NCBI GenBank assembly: GCA_002840125.1
Contig: PGZF01000002.1
Coordinates: 496,001-560,000, forward strand
Reading direction: 5' to 3'
Length of the DNA stretch: 64,000 nt
From: Gammaproteobacteria bacterium HGW-Gammaproteobacteria-15
GTDB taxonomy: Bacteria; Pseudomonadota; Gammaproteobacteria; Enterobacterales; Alteromonadaceae
The position numbers and the translations under genes are program-made. Of the stretch, positions 8,696 through 17,233 are shown in pieces (positions within the stretch are counted from its first letter, which is position 1; the number at the start of each line of letters is the position of its first letter). Under the pieces are notes generated by a model. It was not told the origin of the DNA. It searched no databases and saw only the letters and a list, made by a program, of their open reading frames with translations.

Positions 8696-9460
8696 TTAGT
8701 CGAGAAAACTGAACATATCGTCCACTTCGGCGTATTCATCTGTGGCCTGGTTTTTCTCTTTTGCCTGCATTACCAACTCGGTAGCAAACTTACTGATAAT
8801 GCCTTCCCAGCCGGAGTTTTCGTTGCGGATAAGTGCCTTAATGGCTTGCTCTACCTGCGGCGCTAACTGGCGGATCAGCGCCAGTAAGCTGCGCGGATCA
8901 TCAAAGCCCAGGCCGTGTGCGTCTTCGCTTATTTGTCGTTCGGTATAGCTGAGAGCTTCTTCTAAATCTTCTTCTTCTTCGTGCAGGGTGTCGGCGTAAA
9001 AGTCTTCATCGGCAATGTGTTCGCCGCGGTAAATTTCAATAAACGGAATAGACAAGTAAAACAACCCGGCAGGGTCTTCTGCTATGCATTCTAAAATGGC
9101 GGCTTGTTTGTCTTCGTTATCCTGGGTGCGGATTAAATAAGTTAAAAAATCAAAGGTGTGCTGTTTAAGTTCTTCAGCATTATTTTTGATTTTCTCTTCC
9201 CAGTACAACGGCTGCTGGCAGACGATATCGCGGATACGCTCGGGCGTCATTAGCTCAGAGATAATAGAAGGAAAGGAGAGATCATGCTCGCTGTTAATCT
9301 GAGTTAGCGTAACAATATCTATATTCTCAATAACTTCTACCAGTTGCTCGTCGCTCATGGTGTTGGCAATCAGCTCAAATTTTTTACTGGCTTGTTTGGG
9401 CTCTACCACGGCCAGTTGTTTAATTTCAGCTACGGCAATCTCAATTAAGTTGGTCGTCAT
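8696..9460 (-). CDS. Unknown acidic protein, third gene of J-domain operon
   Basis: 254-residue acidic, helical, cytoplasmic protein of no recognised family. It has a run of glutamates (LHEEEEDLEEAL at about 159-170) and a C-terminal tail ending in DDMFSFLD, a compact acidic-hydrophobic motif that looks like a docking peptide. Its start overlaps the previous stop by one base (TAATG), showing translational coupling. Function unknown. Confidence 0.6.
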   Translation of the reverse strand: MTTNLIEIAVAEIKQLAVVEPKQASKKFELIANTMSDEQLVEVIENIDIVTLTQINSEHDLSFPSIISELMTPERIRDIVCQQPLYWEEKIKNNAEELKQHTFDFLTYLIRTQDNEDKQAAILECIAEDPAGLFYLSIPFIEIYRGEHIADEDFYADTLHEEEEDLEEALSYTERQISEDAHGLGFDDPRSLLALIRQLAPQVEQAIKALIRNENSGWEGIISKFATELVMQAKEKNQATDEYAEVDDMFSFLD

Positions 9461-10044
9461 TAAGGTTTTTCTCCGTTAAAGCGAATGTCGTCGTACTGAT
9501 CGTCGTAACCTTCTTCGTCGCTGTCGTCGCTATCATTGCCGTAATCGTCACTGTCGTAGTCGCTGTGATAGCTGTCGGTCTCTTCATCGTCATCAGTGTC
9601 GTAGCTGGGATCTTCGTTATAGGTTTCGCTACCGTTACGGCGCTTGGCGGTAATTTTTCCACCTTCCAGTAAAAACAACACGGCGCAGGCTTCGATTAAC
9701 TGAGCTTCAGAGTAAGCACGAATAGCCTTTACCAGCTCAACATCGGCGTTATTAAAAGCTACTGAGGTTTTAAACTCGTCCCAGCTTGGTGCTGTACTAC
9801 TATTTAACCACTGTTGCCACTGCGTTTTGGCCGTTGGCGGAAATTTTACCCGGCCGTATAAGGCCATTGGCAAGTACTCGGGTACGGATTCAAGCATTTG
9901 TGGATCAGCCAGTAAAATGGCTTTCATCTTAGCGGTAAATTGCTCCAGTGCTTTGGGGGTATCGGGGTCCATATAGGATTCAATATTTTCCAACGCATCA
10001 GTTTGCAGGGCACGAATACGCGCCATATTCAGTTTGTTTGCCAT
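9460..10044 (-). CDS. Unknown protein with long acidic D/S/Y tail, second gene of J-domain operon
   Basis: 194-residue protein in two parts. The folded, helical N-terminal region (about 1-135) has no recognised domain. The extreme low-complexity tail (about 145-190) is rich in Asp, Ser, Tyr and Glu and is surely disordered. Acidic tails of this sort are seen in proteins that mimic nucleic acid, buffer aggregation or bind basic partners; none is proven here. Lies 24 bp after the J-domain gene and overlaps the next gene by one base. Confidence 0.6.
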   Translation of the reverse strand: MANKLNMARIRALQTDALENIESYMDPDTPKALEQFTAKMKAILLADPQMLESVPEYLPMALYGRVKFPPTAKTQWQQWLNSSTAPSWDEFKTSVAFNNADVELVKAIRAYSEAQLIEACAVLFLLEGGKITAKRRNGSETYNEDPSYDTDDDEETDSYHSDYDSDDYGNDSDDSDEEGYDDQYDDIRFNGEKP

Positions 10045-10068
10045 AAGCTGTTGACGACCCTGATAGGT

Positions 10069-10353
10069 TTAAGAGTAGTACTGATCCCACAGCTCCTGCA
10101 TAGCAGCAGCGGGGTCGGTAACAATAACATTGTTAAAATCTTTGATAAAAGCCGCTTTTTGTTTTGGATCAGATAACACCTCATAAGCGGCCTTTACCCG
10201 TTGTAACTGGGTTGCGGCCTGATCTTTTTCATCGTCAGTCAGGCCAAGCAGTTTGTCCGGGTGATACTTATTGGCGAAGCGCTTATAGGCTTTTTTAATA
10301 TCGTCATCGCTGGCATTGGTTTTTACGCCAAGTACGCGAAAGTGGTTAATCAT
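10069..10353 (-). CDS. Short J-domain (DnaJ-like) co-chaperone
   Basis: 94-residue protein consisting of little more than a J domain: the HPD motif is at 31-33 in NKYHPDKLLG, followed by helix III VKAAYEVLSDPKQKAAF. It lacks the G/F region, zinc fingers and substrate-binding domain of DnaJ, so it can stimulate an Hsp70 ATPase but must rely on partners for targeting. It leads a tight four-gene operon of unknown proteins, which are the obvious candidates for those partners (inference). No Hsp70 gene is present in the window. Confidence 0.85.
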   Translation of the reverse strand: MINHFRVLGVKTNASDDDIKKAYKRFANKYHPDKLLGLTDDEKDQAATQLQRVKAAYEVLSDPKQKAAFIKDFNNVIVTDPAAAMQELWDQYYS

Positions 10354-10485
10354 AAGTAATCCCGTAAATACAAAGAGGAGTTGTGCCGGCCTGCAGCGCC
10401 GTTACGAGGGCGGCAAACAGCAGGCAATAATAACAGATAGCGGGCAGTACTTCACCAGGTTGCGCAGTAATGCTTAGTGAAGGCC

Positions 10486-11580
10486 CTAAATAAACCAGCG
10501 CGGATCTACCGGCAAGCTAAACAGCAGCGGCGCAAACTTGTTAAAATGCGCGGCATTGGCCGGGCATTGAATATTATCCGGGTAATGTTTTTTCCAGGCA
10601 TCGTTAACCAAATACACGGTATCACCGTGCACGGCCACACCTTCAATGGCAGTTTGTACCATTTTTTCATAGGCGGGGCAGGCACTGTCGGCTGGCGTAG
10701 GCGCGTAATAGGCCATTTGTTGCACAAAGGGGGCTTGCTGCTGGCTTAAGTCAATGATCCATAGCTGGTCATCATTGCGTGCTGCTGCAACTAAATAGCC
10801 CGGGTGACCGGCTTTTTTTGCTGGCAAATAATCCAGACCGTTAATCGGGTGGTTATTGGCATCCGGTACCGGCAATATAAAGCCGCTGTCTTGTACTTTC
10901 ACATAACCCTGTTGCTGCCAAAAATCTTTGTCATACGTCGTTTTAAAAATCATCGGCGCATTGGCCTGGTTCTTCTCCAGCGCCAGGTATAAATTACCGG
11001 TAGTATCAAAGGCTAAGCCTTCAATACCATCGTTTGGTGCATTACCTACCACCGCACTTTTGGGAAACTGCACCGGCCGCACCGCAGTAATTTCGGCGCG
11101 GCTCATATTGCGGTCGGTTTCAATTCTGACCAGCAAGGTGGGGAAGTCGGTAGAGTGGGTGTCGCCGTATTTTGCTTTACAATCTGCATTTAGCTGCACA
11201 AAAGACGAGTCTTCGGTAACGGTAATAAACACGGTGTCGTCTGCTCTGTCCCATGTCAGGGATTCAAAGTCGGGGTATTTGCTAAACAGCTCGCCAAAAC
11301 AGCCACTTAACACCTGGCTTGATACCGTAATATTGAGCGGCTCAGCGTTAAGTTGTGCGGTGTGCGGGTTTATCCGCAGCAATTTATTACGCATATGCTC
11401 AGCGGCGCTGTTATCGCCTAAATGAATCAGTTCACCATGACGCCAGGTAAAACCAGAGCTCTGTGGATCGGTTAAGGTTTGCCCCTGTAAATCAGTGATC
11501 CATTTACCGGCTACCGGCTGGGTGGTGGCAAAAACGCCGGTGGTGAACAATATACTTATTAAATAAAGGCTGGCTTTCAT
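10486..11580 (-). CDS. Secreted esterase-like phytase-family protein
   Basis: 364-residue exported protein with an N-terminal signal peptide (about 1-18, cut near FAT-TQ). The body is a beta-propeller of the esterase-like activity of phytase family, recognised by GNAPNDGIEGLAFDTTGNLYLALEKNQ and a repeat of the same pattern in QTAIEGVAVHGDTVYLVNDA. The family is annotated for phosphoester or ester hydrolysis on thin evidence; the substrate here is unknown. Stands alone between the J-domain operon and folM. Confidence 0.7.
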   Translation of the reverse strand: MKASLYLISILFTTGVFATTQPVAGKWITDLQGQTLTDPQSSGFTWRHGELIHLGDNSAAEHMRNKLLRINPHTAQLNAEPLNITVSSQVLSGCFGELFSKYPDFESLTWDRADDTVFITVTEDSSFVQLNADCKAKYGDTHSTDFPTLLVRIETDRNMSRAEITAVRPVQFPKSAVVGNAPNDGIEGLAFDTTGNLYLALEKNQANAPMIFKTTYDKDFWQQQGYVKVQDSGFILPVPDANNHPINGLDYLPAKKAGHPGYLVAAARNDDQLWIIDLSQQQAPFVQQMAYYAPTPADSACPAYEKMVQTAIEGVAVHGDTVYLVNDAWKKHYPDNIQCPANAAHFNKFAPLLFSLPVDPRWFI

Positions 11581-11660
11581 AGATGTGCTTCATCATTGGT
11601 AGTTAAGGGTATTTTGCCAACCAAAGATGACAAATTAAACCCTGATCGGTTTAGCACCGG

Positions 11661-12398
11661 TTATGGCAGGTTTAATTGCCGGCCACCATCTAAGGCTATT
11701 ACTTTACCGGTCACATAGTTACTGTTTAGCAGATACTGCACGGTATTGCTCATTTCCGCTGAGCCCGGCTCACTTTGCAACAAGGACTTTTTCAACGCTT
11801 TGGCGCGATAGCTTGCATCATCATGTTGATTAAACATCAGCAGCGCCGGTGCTATGGCGTTTACTTTAACTTTGGGGGCCAGCGCCCGTGCAAAGCTATA
11901 GGTTAAATTTTCCAGCGCGGCTTTAGAAGCAGCATAAGCTATATGCTTGCTACTGCCGACGCCAGCGACAAAATCGGTTAAATGAATAATGTCACTTACA
12001 CCGTCGTAAGCTTGTAATAAAGGCGTAAAAGCGCGGTTTAGCAAATAGGGCGCTTTGGCATGTACTGCCTGCATAGCATCGTACACCGCTGCATCTGCGG
12101 CAAGTGCATCTGTGCTTACGTCGTTTAACGGTGCATCTTTTTTCCAGTCGGAGGCATTGTGGATCAGTGATCTTAAGCTGCGGTGTTGTTGTTTAACCTG
12201 TGCAATAAAACCGGCCAATTGGCTCGGATCTGTTACATCCAATTGTACACATTGCACCCCGGCATCCCGCAATTGTGCCAGGCCGGGTTTTTCGCTGCGC
12301 CAGGTGGCAATAACCTGATAACCGGCGTGTTGCAGTGCCAGAGCACAATGCAAGCCAAGACGCTGTGCCGCGCCAGTGATAATAATGTTGTTGCTCAT
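11661..12398 (-). CDS. folM: Dihydromonapterin reductase-like SDR (FolM)
   Basis: 245-residue short-chain dehydrogenase. The cofactor loop is TGAAQRLG near the N-terminus, with catalytic Tyr and Lys in HIAYAASKAALENLTYSFAR. It matches E. coli FolM closely in remembered segments (LIHNAS, DIIHLTDF, KHIAYAASKAAL, LAPKVKVNAIAPALLMFNQHDDASYR). FolM reduces dihydromonapterin to tetrahydromonapterin and has weak dihydrofolate reductase activity, using NADPH. The ATG at 12398 is preferred to an adjacent TTG at 12401; AGGA lies eight bases before it. Confidence 0.85.
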   Translation of the reverse strand: MSNNIIITGAAQRLGLHCALALQHAGYQVIATWRSEKPGLAQLRDAGVQCVQLDVTDPSQLAGFIAQVKQQHRSLRSLIHNASDWKKDAPLNDVSTDALAADAAVYDAMQAVHAKAPYLLNRAFTPLLQAYDGVSDIIHLTDFVAGVGSSKHIAYAASKAALENLTYSFARALAPKVKVNAIAPALLMFNQHDDASYRAKALKKSLLQSEPGSAEMSNTVQYLLNSNYVTGKVIALDGGRQLNLP

Positions 12399-12593
12399 CA
12401 AAGAATCCTATGCACTAAGCTTATAAACTGATTGTTGTAACCGATACGTGACGTTGGCGCTTTGGTTTGGTTTTTTCTGTTTTGCAGCAAACTAAACCGG
12501 CGACGGCTTAACGTAGTAGTACTAAGCGATAGCTAAAAACAATAACAACAACATTAAGTGCAAACGAGTAAAAACAAGATCAGAGGAAAAATT

Positions 12594-12884
12594 ATGACAA
12601 CCAGCAGAAGACGTTTTTTAAAACTATCGGCCGGCGGTGTAGTGGGCTTAAGCATGGGCGGTATTAGTTTAAAGGCCTTTGCCAATGAACAACTGGACCC
12701 GGAAAACCCGCAGGCCAAGGCGCTGCAATATGTGCATAAGTCTGCTAAAGAAGGGCAAAACTGCGCCAACTGTGCACTTATTCAAGGCGCAGATGGTGAG
12801 ACCTGGCGGCCATGCGGTATTTTTCCTGGCAAACTGGTTGCCAGTGAAGGCTGGTGCGCTGCCTGGGCGAAAAAGCCGGGGTAG
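12594..12884 (+). CDS. High-potential iron-sulfur protein (HiPIP)
   Basis: Small periplasmic electron carrier, 96 residues with a Tat signal (SRRRFLKLSAGG, cut near AFA-NE). The mature part has four cysteines in the HiPIP spacing (NCANC, PCGIF, WCAAW) that hold one 4Fe-4S cluster. HiPIPs carry electrons to photosynthetic reaction centres in purple bacteria, and to terminal oxidases or other acceptors in non-phototrophs; no phototrophy gene is in this window. AGAGGA precedes the ATG at 12594, which is better than the upstream in-frame start at 12558. Confidence 0.9.
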   Translation: MTTSRRRFLKLSAGGVVGLSMGGISLKAFANEQLDPENPQAKALQYVHKSAKEGQNCANCALIQGADGETWRPCGIFPGKLVASEGWCAAWAKKPG

Positions 12885-12891
12885 TGTAAAT

Positions 12892-12921
12892 GGATCAGGC
12901 CCGCTAAAGCGGGCCTGATCC
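12892..12921. terminator. Bidirectional terminator, HiPIP/sdaA
   Basis: Perfect 13-bp inverted repeat with a TAAA loop (GGATCAGGCCCGC ... GCGGGCCTGATCC) between the converging HiPIP and sdaA genes. No long T-run, but its strength and position make a shared transcription end likely. Confidence 0.75.
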
Positions 12922-12936
12922 ATTAATTCAAGCTGC

Positions 12937-14319
12937 TTAACACTCGATAATATTTACTGCCAAACCACCGCGTGAGGTTTCTTTGTACTTGGTTTGCATA
13001 TCTTTACCGGTATCCCACATGGTTTTAATAACCTTATCCAGCGATACTTTCTGATCGCCACTACCACGCAGCGCCAACCTTGAAGCATTAATAGCTTTAA
13101 TCGAGCCCATGGCGTTGCGTTCAATACAGGGCACCTGTACCAAACCGCCAACCGGGTCACAGGTTAGCCCGAGGTTGTGTTCCATGCCAATTTCTGCGGC
13201 GTTTTCAACATGCGACGGTGTACCGCCCTGAATTTCGGTTAACGCAGCAGCGGCCATAGAGCAGGCTACGCCTACTTCACCCTGGCAGCCGACTTCGGCG
13301 CCGGAGATAGAGGCGTTTTTCTTATACAAAATACCGATAGCGGCCGCAGTTAACAGATACTGCACGGCAATATCCGGGGTTACCGGCTGAATAAATTTGT
13401 CGTAGTACATTAATACCGCCGGAATAATACCGGCGGCGCCATTAGTGGGCGCGGTAACTACACGGCCACCGGCAGCATTTTCTTCGTTTACCGCCAGTGC
13501 AAACAGATTTACCCAATCCATTACCTGCAGCGGATCATTACTTTTTTCTGCCATCAATTTTTTATACAGCGCCGGGGCGCGGCGTTTTACTTTTAACCCG
13601 CCCGGCAGTATGCCTTCGGTTTTAATGCCGCGCTCAATACAGGCGCGCATGGTTAGCCAGATATTGTTCAGCTCATCGGTAATTTGTGCCGGGCTACGCA
13701 GTACTTTTTCGTTCTCAAGCATTAAACCGGCGATCGACAGACCATGTTCTTTACACAGTGCCAGCAGCTCAGCGCCTGACTCAAACGGAAACGGCGGCGG
13801 GTTATCGCTGGCAAACTGGCTGGCAGCTTCTTTTTCTTTGGCAAAATCTTCGGCTTTCACTATAAAACCGCCGCCGATAGAGAAGTACACATCGCTTAGC
13901 ACGATGTTTTTATCTTTATCATAGGCAATCAGCTCCATGCCGTTGGAGTGCTCTTTTAAGGTTTTACGCCGGTGAAACACTATGGCGCCTTCGCGTGGAA
14001 AACTGACCGGTTTTACCTTGGCTAGGCGAATTTGCTGCTCGTCATTCACTTGCTTTAACAAGCCAGGTACAGCGTCCGGGTCAACCGTTTCCGGCAAATA
14101 GCCGGCCAGGCCTAAAATAACTGCTTTACCGGTGCCGTGGCCAATACCAGTTTGGCCCAGCGAGCCAAACAGTTCTACTTTTACGCCGGTCACGCTGTCG
14201 AGCAGGTTTTTATTGGTTAAATCGTCGGTAAATTTCTTTGCGGCCCGCATGGGGCCAACAGTATGCGAGCTGGACGGGCCTATGCCGATGCTGAACATAT
14301 CAAAAGCGCTGATAATCAT
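12937..14319 (-). CDS. sdaA: L-serine ammonia-lyase (iron-sulfur type)
   Basis: Converts L-serine to pyruvate and ammonia in the cytosol. At 460 residues it has the single-chain SdaA/SdaB layout. The beta domain carries the SSSHTVGPM motif near residue 16; the alpha domain carries [19 protein letters not shown] and [20 protein letters not shown], whose cysteines bind the 4Fe-4S cluster. The alpha domain also has the expected [19 protein letters not shown] substrate loop. Full length, no defects seen. Confidence 0.95.
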   Translation of the reverse strand: MIISAFDMFSIGIGPSSSHTVGPMRAAKKFTDDLTNKNLLDSVTGVKVELFGSLGQTGIGHGTGKAVILGLAGYLPETVDPDAVPGLLKQVNDEQQIRLAKVKPVSFPREGAIVFHRRKTLKEHSNGMELIAYDKDKNIVLSDVYFSIGGGFIVKAEDFAKEKEAASQFASDNPPPFPFESGAELLALCKEHGLSIAGLMLENEKVLRSPAQITDELNNIWLTMRACIERGIKTEGILPGGLKVKRRAPALYKKLMAEKSNDPLQVMDWVNLFALAVNEENAAGGRVVTAPTNGAAGIIPAVLMYYDKFIQPVTPDIAVQYLLTAAAIGILYKKNASISGAEVGCQGEVGVACSMAAAALTEIQGGTPSHVENAAEIGMEHNLGLTCDPVGGLVQVPCIERNAMGSIKAINASRLALRGSGDQKVSLDKVIKTMWDTGKDMQTKYKETSRGGLAVNIIEC

Positions 14320-14517
14320 AATTAATTCTGTTTGGTCGTTATCAAAGTTGCACCATTGTAGCCCAAGCCGCGCTGTTCTGTAAGTCGGTTGGTAACTGGT
14401 CGGTGCTTATTACAGATGAGAAAAACTAATGAGAGACGGTTAGGCGATTTGCCGATACAAACCAAGCTGTTGCTCAGCACGCACAAAAGTCTCTTGCTTT
14501 GATCTTTTACACAAATT

Positions 14518-14544
14518 ATATTCATAATTGTTAATTATGAATAT
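14518..14544. promoter_or_regulatory. Palindromic operator upstream of parDE
   Basis: Perfect 12-bp inverted repeat (ATATTCATAATT and AATTATGAATAT) with a 3-base centre, ending 12 bases before the parD start. Ribbon-helix-helix antitoxins bind such palindromes, so this is the likely autoregulatory operator. It lies where the -10 region would be expected. Confidence 0.7.
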
Positions 14545-14556
14545 TTGAGGTGTGTC

Positions 14557-14805
14557 ATGGCAACGACAAGTCTAAGCTTGGGTGAACACTGGGAAGTGTT
14601 TATTAAGAATGAAGTATCCAGTGGCCGATACGGCTCTGCCAGTGAAGTTGTACGTGATGCGCTGCGTGCTATGGAGGAACGTAAGAGCAAACTGGAAGCC
14701 TTGCGGGTGCATTTAGCCGAAGGCGCCAAACAAGCCGGCAAGGGCGACTTTGTTGATGACTTTAGTATGGATTCGCTTATCAACGAGCTGGATGCCGGCA
14801 GCTAA
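14557..14805 (+). CDS. parD: ParD-family antitoxin
   Basis: 82-residue type II antitoxin. The N-terminal ribbon-helix-helix DNA-binding part (TSLSLGEHWEVFIKNEVSSGRYGSASEVVRDALRAMEER) is typical of the ParD/CopG group, and the C-terminal 40 residues would wrap the toxin. GAGG lies before the ATG at 14557, and a palindromic operator is just upstream. It overlaps the toxin gene by one base. Since that toxin gene is interrupted, this antitoxin may now act alone. Confidence 0.9.
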   Translation: MATTSLSLGEHWEVFIKNEVSSGRYGSASEVVRDALRAMEERKSKLEALRVHLAEGAKQAGKGDFVDDFSMDSLINELDAGS

Positions 14806-15119
14806 TGGCGCTTAAACCGCAGAAAAACTACCGGATTACCCCTCGTGCCAGGGACGATTTGATAAATATCGCGCGGTATACCGAAACAACATGGGGTAAG
14901 AAGCAGCGAAACATCTATTTAAAAGACATTGAAAAGCATTTCGAATGGCTTGGTGAAAACCCATTACTGGGTAAACATCGCACTGATATTCAGCAGGGTT
15001 ATTACAGTTTCCCTTAGGGGCAGCACGTAATCTTTTACCTGCTGGGTAATAACGTTATCGATATTATTGGCGTGGTGCACAAAGAAATGGATGTTCTCAG
15101 TTACTTTCAAGACAACTAA
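14805..15119 (+). pseudogene. parE: ParE-family toxin with in-frame amber codon
   Basis: RelE/ParE-superfamily toxin gene. The reading frame gives 70 residues (typical opening YRITPRARDDLINIARYTETTWG, then LGKHRTDIQQGYYSFP), then TAG at 15015-15017. The same frame continues for 33 sense codons to TAA at 15117 and encodes the normal ParE C-terminus (GQHVIFYLLGNNVIDIIGVVHKEMD). A single base change would restore a full 104-residue toxin. The truncated form lacks the core last strands and should be inactive. Alternatives are amber suppression or a sequencing error. Confidence 0.85.
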
Positions 15120-15184
15120 AGCGTTTTATACCGCAACCGAATTACCCTCAGGCTTTTTAAGAAACGAACTTATCCGGGCAAGGT

Positions 15185-15745
15185 TTAGGCTATTTGCACA
15201 CACAATCTATGCAAAATCGCCGCAGTGGCGCCCCAGATAAACTTATCCTGATACGGCATAGCGTGCAGCTGTTGTACTTTACCGCGTAGCCGCAAGCTGA
15301 ATTGGTGACGATTTTCCTGCTGCAAAAAATGCGTTAACGGCACTTCAAAAATGCCGGCCACTTCATCGGCCTGTAATAGCCAGCTACGCTGTGGTTGCAG
15401 CAAGCCAACCCAGGGCGCTATGGTAAAACCGGTGCTGGTGCTTTGCAGTGGCAAAGTGCCAAGTAGCTCCACTGCATTTGGGGCTAAGCCGATTTCTTCG
15501 TGCGCTTCACGCAGGGCTGCTGTGCAGCTGCTTTCACCGGCTTCAATACGACCGCCCGGAAAACTGATTTGGCCGGGATGATGGCGCAAGTGCAATGCGC
15601 GCTGGGTAAATAGTACATGCAGTTTGTTTCCATAATCGATAATGGGGATCAGCACTGCGGCCTGGTGTTGATCGCTGTGCAGTATCGCCCCGGCTTTGGC
15701 AGCCGTTTGCAGTAAAAAACGCTGGCGAAATTCTGCAGCAAGCAC
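15185..15745 (-). CDS. Nudix hydrolase, CoA pyrophosphatase type
   Basis: 186-residue Nudix enzyme. The Nudix box GGRIEAGESSCTAALREAHEEIGL lies at about 64-87, preceded by the LHLRHHPGQISFPGG stretch that marks the CoA pyrophosphatase (NudL/YeaB) subfamily. That group cleaves CoA and its derivatives to phosphopantetheine and 3',5'-ADP. Start is GTG with an AGGGG site located inside the end of pabB, two bases from the pabB stop, so it is translationally linked to pabB. Confidence 0.85.
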   Translation of the reverse strand: MLAAEFRQRFLLQTAAKAGAILHSDQHQAAVLIPIIDYGNKLHVLFTQRALHLRHHPGQISFPGGRIEAGESSCTAALREAHEEIGLAPNAVELLGTLPLQSTSTGFTIAPWVGLLQPQRSWLLQADEVAGIFEVPLTHFLQQENRHQFSLRLRGKVQQLHAMPYQDKFIWGATAAILHRLCVQIA

Positions 15746-15747
15746 CT

Positions 15748-17130
15748 TTATTGCCCCTTAGCTGCCAGTACCGGCAGAATTTTGTTCAGTTTATCTAAGG
15801 TTTCCTGATATTCGCTGTCTGCTTCAGAGTCGGCTACTATGCCACCGCCGGCCTGACAATGAATTTGCCCTTTACTGCATATAAGCGTGCGGATTGCGAT
15901 ATTAGTATCCATATCGCCGTTGCTGTTAATGTAGCCGATGGCGCCACAGTACACTGAACGCCGCTGTGGCTCCAGCTGCTCAATAATTTGCATTGCCCGT
16001 ACCTTAGGTGCACCGGTAATTGAGCCACCCGGGAAGGCGCCGCGTAGTAAATCACAGGCACTGTATTCTGGTGCCAGAGTGCCGGTTACCGTGCTGACTA
16101 AATGATGCACCGCCGGAAAGCTTTCAATGGCGAACAATTGCGGCACCGCGACTGAGCCAGGCAGGCAGACTTTGCCTAAATCGTTACGCAGTAAATCCAC
16201 AATCATCACATTTTCGGCGCGATCTTTAGCAGAATTACGCAGGTTATCGGCTTCTACTTCGTCTGTCAGCGGGCAGATCCCACGCGGCCGTGTGCCTTTA
16301 ATTGGTTTGGTTTCAACTTTGCCATTGTGCAACTGTAAAAAACGCTCCGGCGAAATACTCAGTACAGCGCCTTGTGGTAAACGGATAAAGGCAGAGAAGG
16401 GCGCCGCGTTTTTATCGCGCAGTTGTAAATAGGCCTGCCATTCATCGCCGTGATAACCGGCGCTAAAGCGCTGCGTCAGGTTTATCTGGTAGCAATCGCC
16501 ACTTAGCAGATACTCCTGCACCTGGTTAAAGCGTGCCACGTAACCGGCTTTATCCATATTAGCTTGCCAGTCGCTGCGTAAACTAAAGGGCGCTGCCGGT
16601 GCTGATTTTTGCTGCAGCCTGGTGTGTAATTTTTGCCAACCCGCTTGCGCGTCGCCCTGATAGTCGACATACCATAACTGCTGAAGTTGTTTATCCAGCA
16701 CCAGTGCCCAGCGATAAAAACCTACTGCCATATCCGGCAGGCTGATGTCGGCCTTAGCTGTTGCGGGCAGCTTTTCAATATAGCGGCCTAAATCGTAGCC
16801 AAAGTAGCCCAGAGCGCCGCCAATAAAGGGCAGGGCGCTGTTGTTAACCTGCTGTGGAAAATAACGTTTTAGTGCGCAGTTAAGCACGAGAAAGGGGTCT
16901 TCGTGGTAACTATGTGCGCCGTGTTCATCGGTTAAAATACTGGCACCGTTTTGAGCCTCTAAGGTCGCAAGCGGCTCCGCCACTAAAATGTCATACCGGC
17001 TGTTAACATGCTGTGGCGCGGCCGAATCTAGCAGCATGGCCCAGGGTTGCTGCGCAAAGTGGCAGAAGAAGCTAAGCAAGTTGTCCGGCGTATCACCGTA
17101 AATTTGAGGCGGAATAAGGTACTGCTGCAT
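15748..17130 (-). CDS. pabB: Aminodeoxychorismate synthase component I
   Basis: Converts chorismate plus ammonia (from PabA) to 4-amino-4-deoxychorismate for folate synthesis. The chorismate-binding domain holds PIKGTRPRG, where the lysine separates PabB from anthranilate synthase (PIAGT), then AENVMIVDLLRNDLG and PGGSITGAPK. The N-terminal TrpE-like domain has SRYDILVAEP and GYFGYDLGRYIEKLP. The start is uncertain. The longest frame begins at 17292 and would overlap the fumarase start. The internal ATG at 17130 gives 460 residues, close to E. coli PabB, and leaves room for divergent promoters. Starts at 17196 or 17235 are possible. Confidence 0.9.
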   Translation of the reverse strand: MQQYLIPPQIYGDTPDNLLSFFCHFAQQPWAMLLDSAAPQHVNSRYDILVAEPLATLEAQNGASILTDEHGAHSYHEDPFLVLNCALKRYFPQQVNNSALPFIGGALGYFGYDLGRYIEKLPATAKADISLPDMAVGFYRWALVLDKQLQQLWYVDYQGDAQAGWQKLHTRLQQKSAPAAPFSLRSDWQANMDKAGYVARFNQVQEYLLSGDCYQINLTQRFSAGYHGDEWQAYLQLRDKNAAPFSAFIRLPQGAVLSISPERFLQLHNGKVETKPIKGTRPRGICPLTDEVEADNLRNSAKDRAENVMIVDLLRNDLGKVCLPGSVAVPQLFAIESFPAVHHLVSTVTGTLAPEYSACDLLRGAFPGGSITGAPKVRAMQIIEQLEPQRRSVYCGAIGYINSNGDMDTNIAIRTLICSKGQIHCQAGGGIVADSEADSEYQETLDKLNKILPVLAAKGQ

Positions 17131-17233
17131 GAATGGGGCTAGCCGCTGTTTCTGATGCGCGCTATCATACCAGCACCCGCTAAAATAGTTAAACATGGCG
17201 CTGCCAGAGGCGTCAGAGGACAGGTAAAACAAC

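Noticed and set aside
9441-9662. Thr/Ala-rich open frame on the minus strand in another phase.
   Set aside because: Shadow of the acidic low-complexity tail of the gene at 9460-10044; no ribosome site.
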